Shown here piece after piece: positions 55,131 through 64,000 of a DNA stretch of 64,000 bases. The notes under the pieces were generated by a model. That model did no database searches and had not been told where the DNA came from. It worked only from the letters and a program-made list of their open reading frames with translations. Within the stretch, counting starts at the first letter, position 1. Every line of letters begins with the position of its first letter. A program made the position numbers and the translations under genes. Origin of the DNA: Impatiens glandulifera (lineage: Eukaryota > Streptophyta > Magnoliopsida > Ericales > Balsaminaceae); NCBI RefSeq assembly GCF_907164915.1, contig NC_061867.1:31121751-31185750 (forward strand), written 5' to 3'.

Positions 55131-56583
55131 CTATTACAACCTTGACAAATTTTATTTTACTTTTTACTTTATTTTTTAATTTCTTAAAAAGAATCGCGGT
55201 CATGGGTCATGAGCTAGGGTAGGTCTTCTAATCTGATTGGGTGAAACAAGATAGAGATTCCTTAGATGAGTCTAACTTTATTTCATTTTCTCTTCTCTCT
55301 AGGATTCTAATATCTCTTTCGCTGCACACTCTCTAAATCTCCCCTAATTCTAATTGTGTGATGGTAGGTCTTTGTTTCACATTATTCCTGAAAGCATATG
55401 ATTAGTTAATATATTTGTTTGTCATCATCTTCAATTTCGTTAATCAAATTTTTATTATACAATCAAATTTTTATTATACATATGTGTTCAATCTGTATTA
55501 AATGCAAACTAGAGTTCTTTTTTAGGATTTTTTTAAAGAAGAAAGAGTTTGAACATGTAAAAGGATACTAGAAGGCACTGAATTCTTACTCTTCGCGTTT
55601 CGCAATTAGAGTTGTAATTTCACATGTTTTTTTCATCAACTATCTTCATCCGACCTTGTATATATCTTTTTCCGAATCACTACTTGCCGTGAGAATATAG
55701 AATACATGTAAAGTTGTTTAGTATGCTGTTTGTAGAAATTCTGAATCTATTTGAACATCATTTCAGTTGTGCGGTCATTTCAATGATCATCATGCATCAT
55801 TGTTAGTTTTTGATCGCTCATACCAAGCTTAGTTGAAGAATCTTGTTATGATGTTTTGAAGTTGCAGGAATTGATTGTGGAGGTTCCAAAAATTAAAACA
55901 CACGCTCTCCAAACAAGTGATTTGTGATTCAACTTCTTGGAAACATGTTATTATAGGTCCTGGTGATATATTGGGGGAAATAACAAATTGAATATAGTAT
56001 TATGTTTAAGATAATGTAAACAGACTTGATTTTTATCCAATATTTTTGTGTAGTATTTGAATTGTGAAGTTGGTAATTCTAAAAAACTTGTGTTCTTCGA
56101 TTATGGTGACAACTCTTTGCCACAGATGCATCTTAATTTTGCATCTATTCAATCTAGAGAATGTTATTCAATTATTTTCGGATTATTTCATTTATTTTTA
56201 TCTTTTATAGTTTTGAGTTGTGTTGATTTGAGGCTAGTATATATTCATACCATAAAAATTGAATTACTTTCATGTCTCTATGGTTTAGATTACAATATGA
56301 GAAACGTTTTTGTAATATTACATCCTAGGGACACACAATGTAGGAATAATCAGTGGTTTTTGATACATATATTTTCACATTTTCAAAACAAGAAAATAAT
56401 GTAAATGATTCAAAACGTCCAATAGTTGTGAACACCGCATTTTCCTCTCACAAAGACCCGACCATTTGAAAATTGAAATGCATGATAGATGTCTACAAGT
56501 CATAGTTTCTACACTTATAAAAACTTCATTGTCATTTGTTGTCTTTGCTATAGCTCTTCTTTGGTGGAATATTTTCTTTGTAG
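55131..56583. other. Unassigned, possible intronic or transposon-internal sequence
   Basis: AT-rich with CT-rich leader-like patches near 55270-55350. A 115-codon frame at 56057-56404 has no recognisable domain. Nothing firm. Confidence 0.35.
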
Positions 56584-56738
56584 ATTGGACGTGATAGGCA
56601 TTCAATTTTCTACTTAATGCAAAAGTTCATGGACCTATAACTTCTTGGAACTAAACTTCAAATATATCTACTTTTGCCCTTGATCATGTGAAAGGGTTTA
56701 TTTATGTTGAAGATGAAAAACAACATGATGTTCATGAG
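56584..56738 (+). pseudogene. SPT5-like (transcription elongation factor) exon fragment
   Basis: After an acceptor-like TTTTCTTTGTAG, one frame reads IGRDRHSIFYLMQKFMD. After a stop and a one-base shift, another reads FALDHVKGFIYVEDEKQHDV, ending at GAG before GTGAGC, a consensus donor. The motif order matches the NGN-domain exon of plant SPT5 as I recall it. It is a single broken exon, so a pseudogene or a fragment carried by a DNA transposon. No neighbouring SPT5 exons seen. Confidence 0.5.
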
Positions 56739-57114
56739 GTGAGCATTACTATTCCAGTTAATGTTATTTTGGGTTTTATGGCGCAGAAACAAACTTAAGT
56801 TATCTTGTTAATTGTAATTTTTGGAAATGATATTTAATTAATTGATACAATAGTTATATTGAAAGTGTCCATCTGAAATCAACTGTTTAAAGATGCTATA
56901 AATGTCAACATTCACAATAAATCTAATTTAAAGGCTTATAATACTTGTAGTCGACTCTTGCACCTGCACCTTTCTCCTCTTTGCATGGGTTTTACAACTG
57001 GAAGTCGCAGGACGCTTGGATAGAATGGTCGACTGACCACTCGACTATAGGACGGATGAGGTGGACTTGATTTCTTTAACCACCTTCATCCGTATGATGT
57101 AATTCCCAACAGTA

Positions 57115-57745
57115 TTGCAGTTCATGATCCTGCTCACAATTATATTGGCACCTTTTCCTAAGGGCACCTATAGGTTCTTAAGAACTTTACTGAGTTGGAT
57201 TGAGAAGCCCGCACTCTACTTCTTTGGCATAGAAACCATCAAGAATAGATTGGAGAATAGGATGGATGACCATTTGATAATCATCCCCTTCGATATGGTC
57301 ACTATCATCTCAAATCTATTATGAGTGTAGTCATCGACGTACCTACTCTCGCCTGAAGAGACTTGGAGACGATATCATTAAAAAGACAAACCTCAGATTT
57401 GAGATACTTCTTCATCCTGTGAGAGCGAACGGGACCTGAAACGTTTGAGAAGACGATTCGCATATCCTCGGCCAGAATCTCGTCAAAAGAAGTAAGACCT
57501 TCCGTCAGAAGCCTAAGAATCTGTGCAAATAGAATTTCATATATAGATATTTAAGCACCCTTCACCGTTGTTATAATGGAGTCTTCGACCAAATTCGAAG
57601 ATGCAAAGAACTAACGAACCTCTAGTTTGTGAAGAATGAACGGACCGCCTAGAAAATTCCTTTTTCCGAAAGCCTTAAGAGTTTTGAACATCGCTACCAT
57701 CGCCAGCAACCCTAAAGTGTACACTAATTCAAAGTCTATATGCAT
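57115..57745 (-). pseudogene. Element C accessory gene
   Basis: The ATG at 57745 (MHIDFELVYTLGLLAM) follows a leader. Domain marks: MFKTLKAFGKRNFLGGPFIL, a stop after LEVR, EDSIITTVKG, LLTEGLTSFDEI, VCLFNDIVSKSLQARVG, then a frame shift and ISKGMIIKWSSILFSNL. The remaining, more basic sequence fades out near 56940. Same family as A, B and D1-D3, but without the linker and RGG tail in view. Confidence 0.6.
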
Positions 57746-58480
57746 TGTGTTTTTAGAGAAAGAAATTGTCTTAGATATTTTAGGGATTAAATGAAAGCGA
57801 CTAATATTGTAGAGATTAGACAGAGATTTTTCGAGCGAAAGCAAATATCTAGGGTTTTAGAAAACTCAAATGGAAAGTGAGACGTCTTAGGCGTGCAAGG
57901 CACCATTTTATAAAGTATAATCGACACATGTCATAAAAGACATCATTAACAAAAGACGTCATTAATAAAAGACATCATTAAAAGAAAATATGTGTGTGGT
58001 AATGGGCCCTCAGGCCTGTATATCATATTTTTAATTATGAAAGACATGTGTCTTCATGATATTCATTCTTGGAGATTTTTATAAGATATTTATATTATCT
58101 TATAAATATTTTCCCACAAAGTATTTTGAAATTTGACCGTTGATTGATTGAAGGGAAAAATAAAATGACAGAACAGGGATAAAATTAAGACAACTGTCCC
58201 ATTCGACTTGAGACGAGGAGCACTAGTAGATAGACGTCTCACTGTGTTGTCCGCATACATTTCATTTTAAGCTAAGTAAGACGTCTATTTGGAAGGCGTC
58301 TATTGACTCATAGCAACAGTCGTGTTAGTAGACGTCTGCCTAACATCTTAGCGTCTGACTATGATTAAATTGCAAGTTGCTTAAGCACAGACCGTCTGAT
58401 GCACAGTGTCTTCAGACGATTGTTCAGTTTAGCACAATATGAGACATCCGTCTTAACACATCTGGCTTATTAGCTTATCA
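57746..58480 (-). promoter_or_regulatory. Internal promoter of the element C accessory gene
   Basis: AGACGTCT-type palindromes (58230-58420), then on the minus strand CATGAAGACACATGTCT (58058-58042), a site II TGGGCC (58003-58008), TTTATAAA (57907-57914) and the telo-box AAACCCTA (57850-57857). Same order as A and B, with different palindromes. Confidence 0.55.
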
Positions 58481-58576
58481 ACAAATTTTATCCTCATTTT
58501 GTGCATACTAAATTAAAGTAATTTAGATTTAAAAGACCCAAAATATTCTAAAGTAAGAAAACTTAGTCTTGGGGAG

Positions 58577-59760
58577 TTACTTCGTGAAGATGTCGGCCAC
58601 TTGCTGATCCGTTGGCCCATATTCTAGATGAATATGTTTCTGAGCAACATGATCCCAGATGAAATGATGACGGATGTTAATATGTTTTGTTTTGGAATAC
58701 AACACCAGATTATATGTGATCGAGATAGAACTGGAATTGTCGTACAAGATCGAAGACTCGTCTACCTGGATTCCAAAGTCTCTCAATTGTTGTTGGACCC
58801 ACAACAATTGAGCACAACAGTTGTCGGCGGAAAGATATTCTACTTCTATTGTAGACGTGGTGATAGACGTCTGCTTCTTGCTAAACTAAGAGATCAGAAG
58901 ATCACCAAGGAACTGACAAATTCCACTAGTGCTCTTCAGATCAATTTTGCAACCTGTATAGTATTCATCATAATAACTAATTAAATTGAAGCTAGAATCC
59001 TTCGGATACCACTTTCCCACATTTTGAGTTCCCTTTAAATATTTCAAAATACGCTTAGCAACAATATAATGAGATTGTTTAGAATTATCCTGGAATCTTC
59101 CACAGACGCCGAAAGCAAACAAGATGTTTGTCCCGCTGACTATTATATATAGCTAAGAACCGATGATTCCTCTATAGGCTGTGATGTCGAGAAATTGACC
59201 ATCTTCATCCTTATCCAGCTTGCTAGATGAGTTCATGGATGTTGAGGCAGTTGAGTAATTCTCCATGCCGAATTTCTTCTGTAATTCCCTAGTATAATTC
59301 GCTTGATTGGTAAAGATTCCATCTTCAAGTTGACAAACTTGAAGACCAAAGAAGAACGTCAGCTCACCCATCATTCTCATCTAAATTTGTCCTGCATCAA
59401 CTTAGAAAATTTCTCACATAATTTGGGTTTAGTTAACTAAAATATGATATCATCCACATAAATTTGAATAAGCAATATATGTGAATCTTTGACAAATCTA
59501 AAAAGTGTTTTATCTACTGTGTCAATAATAAATTCATGCTCAAATAGAAAATTAGTCAAAGTGACATACCAAGCTCTTGGAGCTTGCTTAATACCATATA
59601 AAGCTTTATCTAATTTGAAGACATGATTAGGTATAGAATAATTTTGAAAATCATGAGGTTGTTTATCATACACATCCTCATTCAATAGATCGTTAGCAAA
59701 TGTATTTTTAACATCCATTTGATAAACTTTAAAGTTTTTAAAAGCTGCATAAGCTAGGAA
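58577..59760 (-). pseudogene. pol: Element C reverse transcriptase and RNase H
   Basis: Reverse transcriptase begins near 59720 (MDVKNTFANDLLNEDVYDKQ). ALYGIKQAPRAWY and the catalytic YVDDIIF follow. RNase H then reads GVCGRFQDNSKQSHY, LILYDNSSS-type Asp motif and HINIRHHFIWDH, to a stop at 58577. Stops and shifts near 59436, 59150 and 58880. RT catalytic aspartates kept. Confidence 0.8.
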
Positions 59761-61400
59761 AATTCTGATAGCTTCAAGTCTAGTTATGGGGAGAATGACT
59801 CCTCAAAGTCAATCCTTTCCTCCTACCTAAACTACCAATCTAACTTTGTTTCTCACAAGTAAGCCATCTTCACTTAGTTTGTTTTTTAAAAACTCATCTA
59901 GTTCCTATAACCGATTAATCATTCAGTTTTGGAATTAAAAGCCACACTTTGTTTTATTCAAATTGATCCAATCTGGATCAAGCAATTCTTCAACAATTTT
60001 CTTAGGATCAATTTGAGAGATAAAAGCGGAGTTTGAAAATTCATCCATTAATTGTTTTCTTATTCTTAGAGGTGCATTAGGATTACCTATTATTTGTTTA
60101 AGTGGATGGTTTATGTTCTATTTGAAGTTCGATCATAGAGGGTCAGACGTTTGGGCAGTTGGCTCTGTCACATCTAGACTGTCAGCAGTCTGCTGACTTA
60201 TAGTCTGGTTGTCTGGTTGAACAACAACCAGATCAGCCGACTGATCAGACGAGCTATTTCTGATAAATTGAACTTCATTGTCACTATCATATTGAAGATT
60301 AAAAGCTTCCAACCTGTTAGCAACTTCAATGATTTTGTTAGAATTACTTTCAATAGATTCACCAAAGACAATATGAGTAGATTCTTCAACAGTTATAGTT
60401 TTTTTTATTAAACACTCTATAAGATTTAATAATTGAAGAATAGTCTAACATTATACTAGCATCTACTTTAGCATCAAATGTAGTCAAATGAGTTTTGCTA
60501 TTGTTATGAATGAAACACTTACATCCAGATATCCTAAATATGAAATCTTAAGAACTTTACCATAAAATATTTCGTAAGGTATTTTATCAAAATATTTATT
60601 AATCATTGACCTATTTTGAGTATAGTATGTTGTGTTAATGGCTTTTGTCTAAAGTATTTGAGAAACACCGGAATCGGCTAGCATAAATCTCACTACTTCT
60701 TTTAGTGTTTTGTTCCTCTTTTCAGTAACACCATTTTACTGTGGAGTTCTTGTAATAGACAACTCGTGTCTAATACCAGATTCCTTAAGGAAGGAAGACA
60801 GAGTTCTGTTGGTAAATTCAGTACCTCTATCACTTCTAATCTTTATGATACTTCAAGATTTTTCATTTTAAAGTCTCCTAAGGTTCTTCATCAAATTTTC
60901 AGTAGTTTGATCCTTAGAAACCAAAAATATCACCCAAAGAAATATGTAATAATAATCAATTATGACAAGGGTATATCTCATTCCCCATCAACTAGTGACT
61001 AGGATTGGACCAAACAGATCCATGTGCAATAATTCCAAACACCAGTCAAAATGGATATTCCATTTGTTTTTAAAAGTTGATCTGACATGTTTTCTCATAT
61101 GACAAGAATGATAGGTCTTATCTTTAGAAAACTTCAATTCAGGTATTCCAGAAACTAAATCTTTTTAATAGATGTTGTTAATGGTTTTAAAATTGAAATG
61201 GTTTAATCTTTTATTCCATATCCAATTTTGATCATTCTTGGCTATCATGCATGAAGGATCAGATGTCTTATTTTTCCAGTTCATCTTATAAGAATTTACT
61301 ACCCTATTTATTATTAGAAGAGTGTTTCCCTGCTGATATTTACAAGACATTCATATTTTGGAAAATCTACAATATAGATGTTATCACACATTTGACGAAT
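59761..61400 (-). pseudogene. pol: Element C integrase
   Basis: HHCC module (WNKRLNHFN ... CHMRKH) with one Cys position read as His-Ser-Cys. The core keeps all three acidic positions: MDLFGPI, RSDRGTEFTN and NGVTEKRNKTL. C-terminal part near 60600-60470, with linker 60390-59760. Many stops. It would insert element DNA into the genome. Confidence 0.75.
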
Positions 61401-61640
61401 ACTGAACAAGTTATAACATAGATTTTCTACCAGCAGCACATTGTTAATAGTGAGGTTACCATGGATAATCTTACCCTTACCCACGGTTTTACCATTGTTG
61501 TTATCACTAAATATGATCTTAGATCCTCTGCATTTGATTATATCAGTCTACAACCGTCTGTCACTTGTCATGTGTCTGGAATAGCCAATGTCCAGATACC
61601 AAACAAAGTCTTCTAGGAAGCTGTCCTGAGTTACCTACAA
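61401..61640 (-). pseudogene. Element C protease
   Basis: WYLDIGYSRHMTSD (near 61600) corresponds to the aspartic protease active site. The Ser of Asp-Ser-Gly is Ile and the next Cys is Tyr, so it is inactive. VGKGKIIHGNLTINNVLLVE follows. Confidence 0.7.
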
Positions 61641-61679
61641 TTATACATATTTACAGCGTTGGTACTCATATTCAATTGG

Positions 61680-63165
61680 ATTTGTGGTTAATCAGTTCCT
61701 TAGGGATCCATATTTGAGTTATCTTTATGGATCTCCCATTTCGTGTAGTTAATGAAGAAAATAATTTTGATTTAGCAGACTTCTTTCTACCTTCCTTCTG
61801 TAGATTCCTTGACTTTAGAAGATGAGTTTTGTTGAAAACTTATTGCCTTTTCTCAAGTTTTTGCTTGCAAGACTTTCTGGTTGCCTTCTTCTTGGGCTTA
61901 AACCAGCTTGACGTTGGCTTAACATATTTAATCTCGTCTTTTAAAGTTAAGTCATCACAGCCATGATTAGTTCCACTTTCAGTAAAATTTCCCTTGACAA
62001 AGTTTATTAGCTTAAGCTTTCCTTTTATTGGGTTCAATTTTTTATTGGACTCATCTGGATTGTCATTTTCAAATCCTAAAACAGATTTGCATCCGGTAGG
62101 CCTTTATTGATTGATCAGCAGTCTGACGGCATCTCTAGAATTCATCTAGGAACTAACCATATAGTTTAACCTTTGGTTTTCAGTAGAAAGATTTTGAATT
62201 GTTTCCTTGAGCTTCTCATTCTCATATGAGAGCTCAGTTATTTCAAAACTTCTTGTTCAATATTTTGAAATGAAGAGGTGTTGTCAGATTTATTTTTCAA
62301 ATTCAGTTCATTAAAAGAGTCTAACAACTTCTTGTACTCAATGACCATGTCATTGAGTGCAGAGGTTAGATCATCTCTTATGAACTCGTTAGAGGAGATG
62401 TCAAATTTCATTGTCATTTTCCATAAAGCATTTAACGCCTTCATCATCATTCTCACTTGAAGAGGTTTCGTTTGAATCAATATCAACCCACTTGCTCTTG
62501 TTTTCCTCAACTAGGAGAGCTTTTTTATCCTTCTTATTCTTCTTATCATGAGACTTCTTATCATCCCTCTTTGGTTTTCTGCATTCTTTCTTGAAGTGAC
62601 CTAGTTTATCATAGTTAAAACACTTCAAATTACCCTTGGAATCACTTTTATAATTGTTATTATTGGAAGAGTTTGACAATGTTGCTGAGTCTTTCCTAGA
62701 GTGGAAAGTTCGATAACAATATTGATGAGTCTTTCATCAAACTCAGTCATCGTCTCTCCAGGACGCATCTTGATACTATCAAACTTCTGTGTGGCAACCA
62801 TAAGCTTGTTTTCGTTGGTTTGGTCATTGCCCTCACAAAGTTGAGTCATCTTCTCCCAAATTTCTTTGGCAGACGAGCATGATTTGATCTTGCTAAACAT
62901 ATTCTTGTCCAATGTCTTGTGAAGAATATATCTTTGGCCACATTATCGAGGTTGGACTTCCTCTTATCTTAAGCCGTCCACTCAAATCTTGGTTTCTCCT
63001 TCATTTTAGGAGCACCATCAATAGAGGTAGTGGTTGTGCTGACCTTCATAATTTTCATTGACTATTAGTGATGACATACCACATGTCGTCATCTAGAGAA
63101 ATAGATGAGCCTGCATTCTAATTTTCCAATCGTTATAGTCTTCCTTTGAGAACATTGTGATTTTA
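61680..63165 (-). pseudogene. gag: Element C gag
   Basis: N-terminus near 63165 (FSKEDYNDWKIRMQAHLF). LCEGNDQTNENKLMVATQKF follows (near 62850), then the zinc knuckle CFNYDKLGHFKKEC (62625-62580) with the second Cys replaced by Tyr. A Lys/Asp-rich part and a helical C-terminus end near 61680 in the WIPK-type motif. Several stops and at least three frame shifts. Confidence 0.75.
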
Positions 63166-63216
63166 TTTAGGATATAACTAATTCAGGTATTTACTTTTCT
63201 TGAGAATAGAAAACTT

Positions 63217-63229
63217 GGCTCTAATACCA
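63217..63229 (-). other. Element C primer binding site
   Basis: The minus strand reads TGGTATTAGAGCC, identical to the element B site, next to the LTR at 63232. Confidence 0.8.
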
Positions 63230-63231
63230 CT

Positions 63232-63830
63232 TGTTAGGATTGGGTACAACAATAGTAGGGAGTATAGTATTATTGTGCCTATTAACACTTTTAATTAGAT
63301 TTTAATCCTGTTATAGATGAAAATATGTTTCTATTCTTCGCAAACCTTCGCAAGCTCTTGAACGGATTCAAGTGCGGATATGTTTGCTAGATTTTAAGTG
63401 GCAGATACACGACTGTAAGATGTACAAATGAAATAACACATGGAGTTTTATGGATGTTCGAAGATAAAACTCCTATGTCACCCTTCTTCTGTTTCCAAAA
63501 GGTTTTTCACTAGAAGGCTTTGATTCGTATAGCAACTACACAAACCCTGTCAGTAACACATGACTTAACTACTGTTTATTTCTGAACTCCTAGCTATCAC
63601 TTTGTTGAATAGACAATGTCATGTTCAACTTACAATACTAGAAGTACACTCAAATAGAATAGTAAACAAGTAGAATAGTAAACAATAGCGCAGCTTAGCT
63701 CAGTGAATTACAAAATGATCTTAGAGATATAGTAATCACAACGCTTATTAGACGGATGTGTATACTTTCTTCTTCATTGTGATGAAAATAGTTTATGAGA
63801 CGGATGGCATCCATATGGAATAGGTTAACA
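63232..63830 (-). repeat. Element C 5' LTR
   Basis: Plus-strand start TGTTAGGATTGG, likely end TAGGTTAACA at 63830 (terminal TGTTA/TAACA). Hairpin 1 block at 63440-63480 and hairpin 2 at 63357-63372. The U3 appears very short, with only weak AGACGG words, so it may be internally deleted. The outer boundary is uncertain. Confidence 0.6.
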
Positions 63831-64000
63831 AATGAGTTCTTAATCATGATATGGGCACTTGTCAACTTCTTGAACCACTAATTTTAGCCTTGTGTATGTG
63901 TAAAATATTTTTGGCAGTCCTAATTTTAATTTAAAAAAAAATGTTAGAAAATTGTTTATTGTGAGATTTAAACCATAACCAAATGAATTATTTAATTTGT
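63831..64000. other. Flank at window end
   Basis: AT-rich, no recognisable feature. The target duplication for element C was not identified. Confidence 0.4.

Larger units (their letters stand above)
56941..63830 (-). mobile_element. Element C: copia/Sirevirus-type element with gag, pol and accessory gene, 3'-truncated
   Basis: Minus-strand order: LTR (63232-63830), Met-tRNA primer site, gag, protease, integrase, reverse transcriptase, RNase H, internal promoter, accessory gene. No 3' LTR or polypurine tract was found on the left; the element fades out near 56940. All genes are broken. It supplies the full gag-pol-accessory order from which the A/B form can be derived by loss of pol. Confidence 0.75.

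Noticed and set aside
56057..56404. 115-codon ORF
   Set aside because: No recognisable domain and no upstream signals; probably intronic or transposon-internal.

Overview
The window is plant nuclear DNA: AT-rich, with two 500-N scaffold gaps (19566-20065 and 41088-41587). Almost all of it is nested transposable elements. The one host gene I recognise with confidence is exon 1 of a LOB-domain (LBD) transcription factor at 18346. The accessory ORFs carried by the retroelements resemble a family of hypothetical proteins that I associate, from memory and unverified, with asterid/Lamiales genomes.

Left part (1-16531). A tandem tRNA-derived SINE-like repeat (1-886) is followed by a decayed LINE ORF2 (minus strand, 1090-2960) split by a solo LTR (1613-2392, TSD GTAAC). 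A minus-strand Ty3/gypsy chromovirus-like element spans 3282-16531. Inside it lies copia-type element A (4067-14293, plus strand), which has gag and a large accessory gene but no pol.

Middle (16532-41087). After the LBD exon and a long (AT)n tract with a gap comes an LTR of the A/B superfamily (E, minus; 20066-20346 plus 35282-35752). It is split by copia element D (20347-35281, minus, TSD ACGTC). D has gag, a broken pol interrupted by a Ty3/gypsy Tat-like fragment, and three tandem accessory paralogues in the env position. To its right lie a dispersed tandem repeat and a seven-copy array of degenerate 5S rRNA genes (38481-41087).

Right part (41588-64000). Element B (42917-52362, plus, TSD CAAAC) is a second, boundary-complete copy of A's family. 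Then come an inverted copy of the dispersed repeat, a CACTA-like end, a fragment resembling an SPT5 exon, and copia element C (minus, about 56941-63830) with gag, pol and a decayed accessory gene.

How the parts fit together. Elements A, B, C and D look like Sirevirus-type copia retrotransposons: Met-tRNA primer sites, palindrome arrays in long LTRs, and extra coding sequence after pol. All four carry one accessory protein family, usually behind its own TATA promoter. Each family with visible U3 has its own arrayed palindromic word (TTAGAC/GTCTAA in A, B and E; ACCGGT in D), and the same word recurs in the internal accessory promoter; C has AGACGTCT in its promoter. I infer, but cannot prove, that the accessory protein may act on its own element's arrays, much as VANC anti-silencing proteins act on VANDAL transposons. 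This is the best candidate here for an undescribed system.
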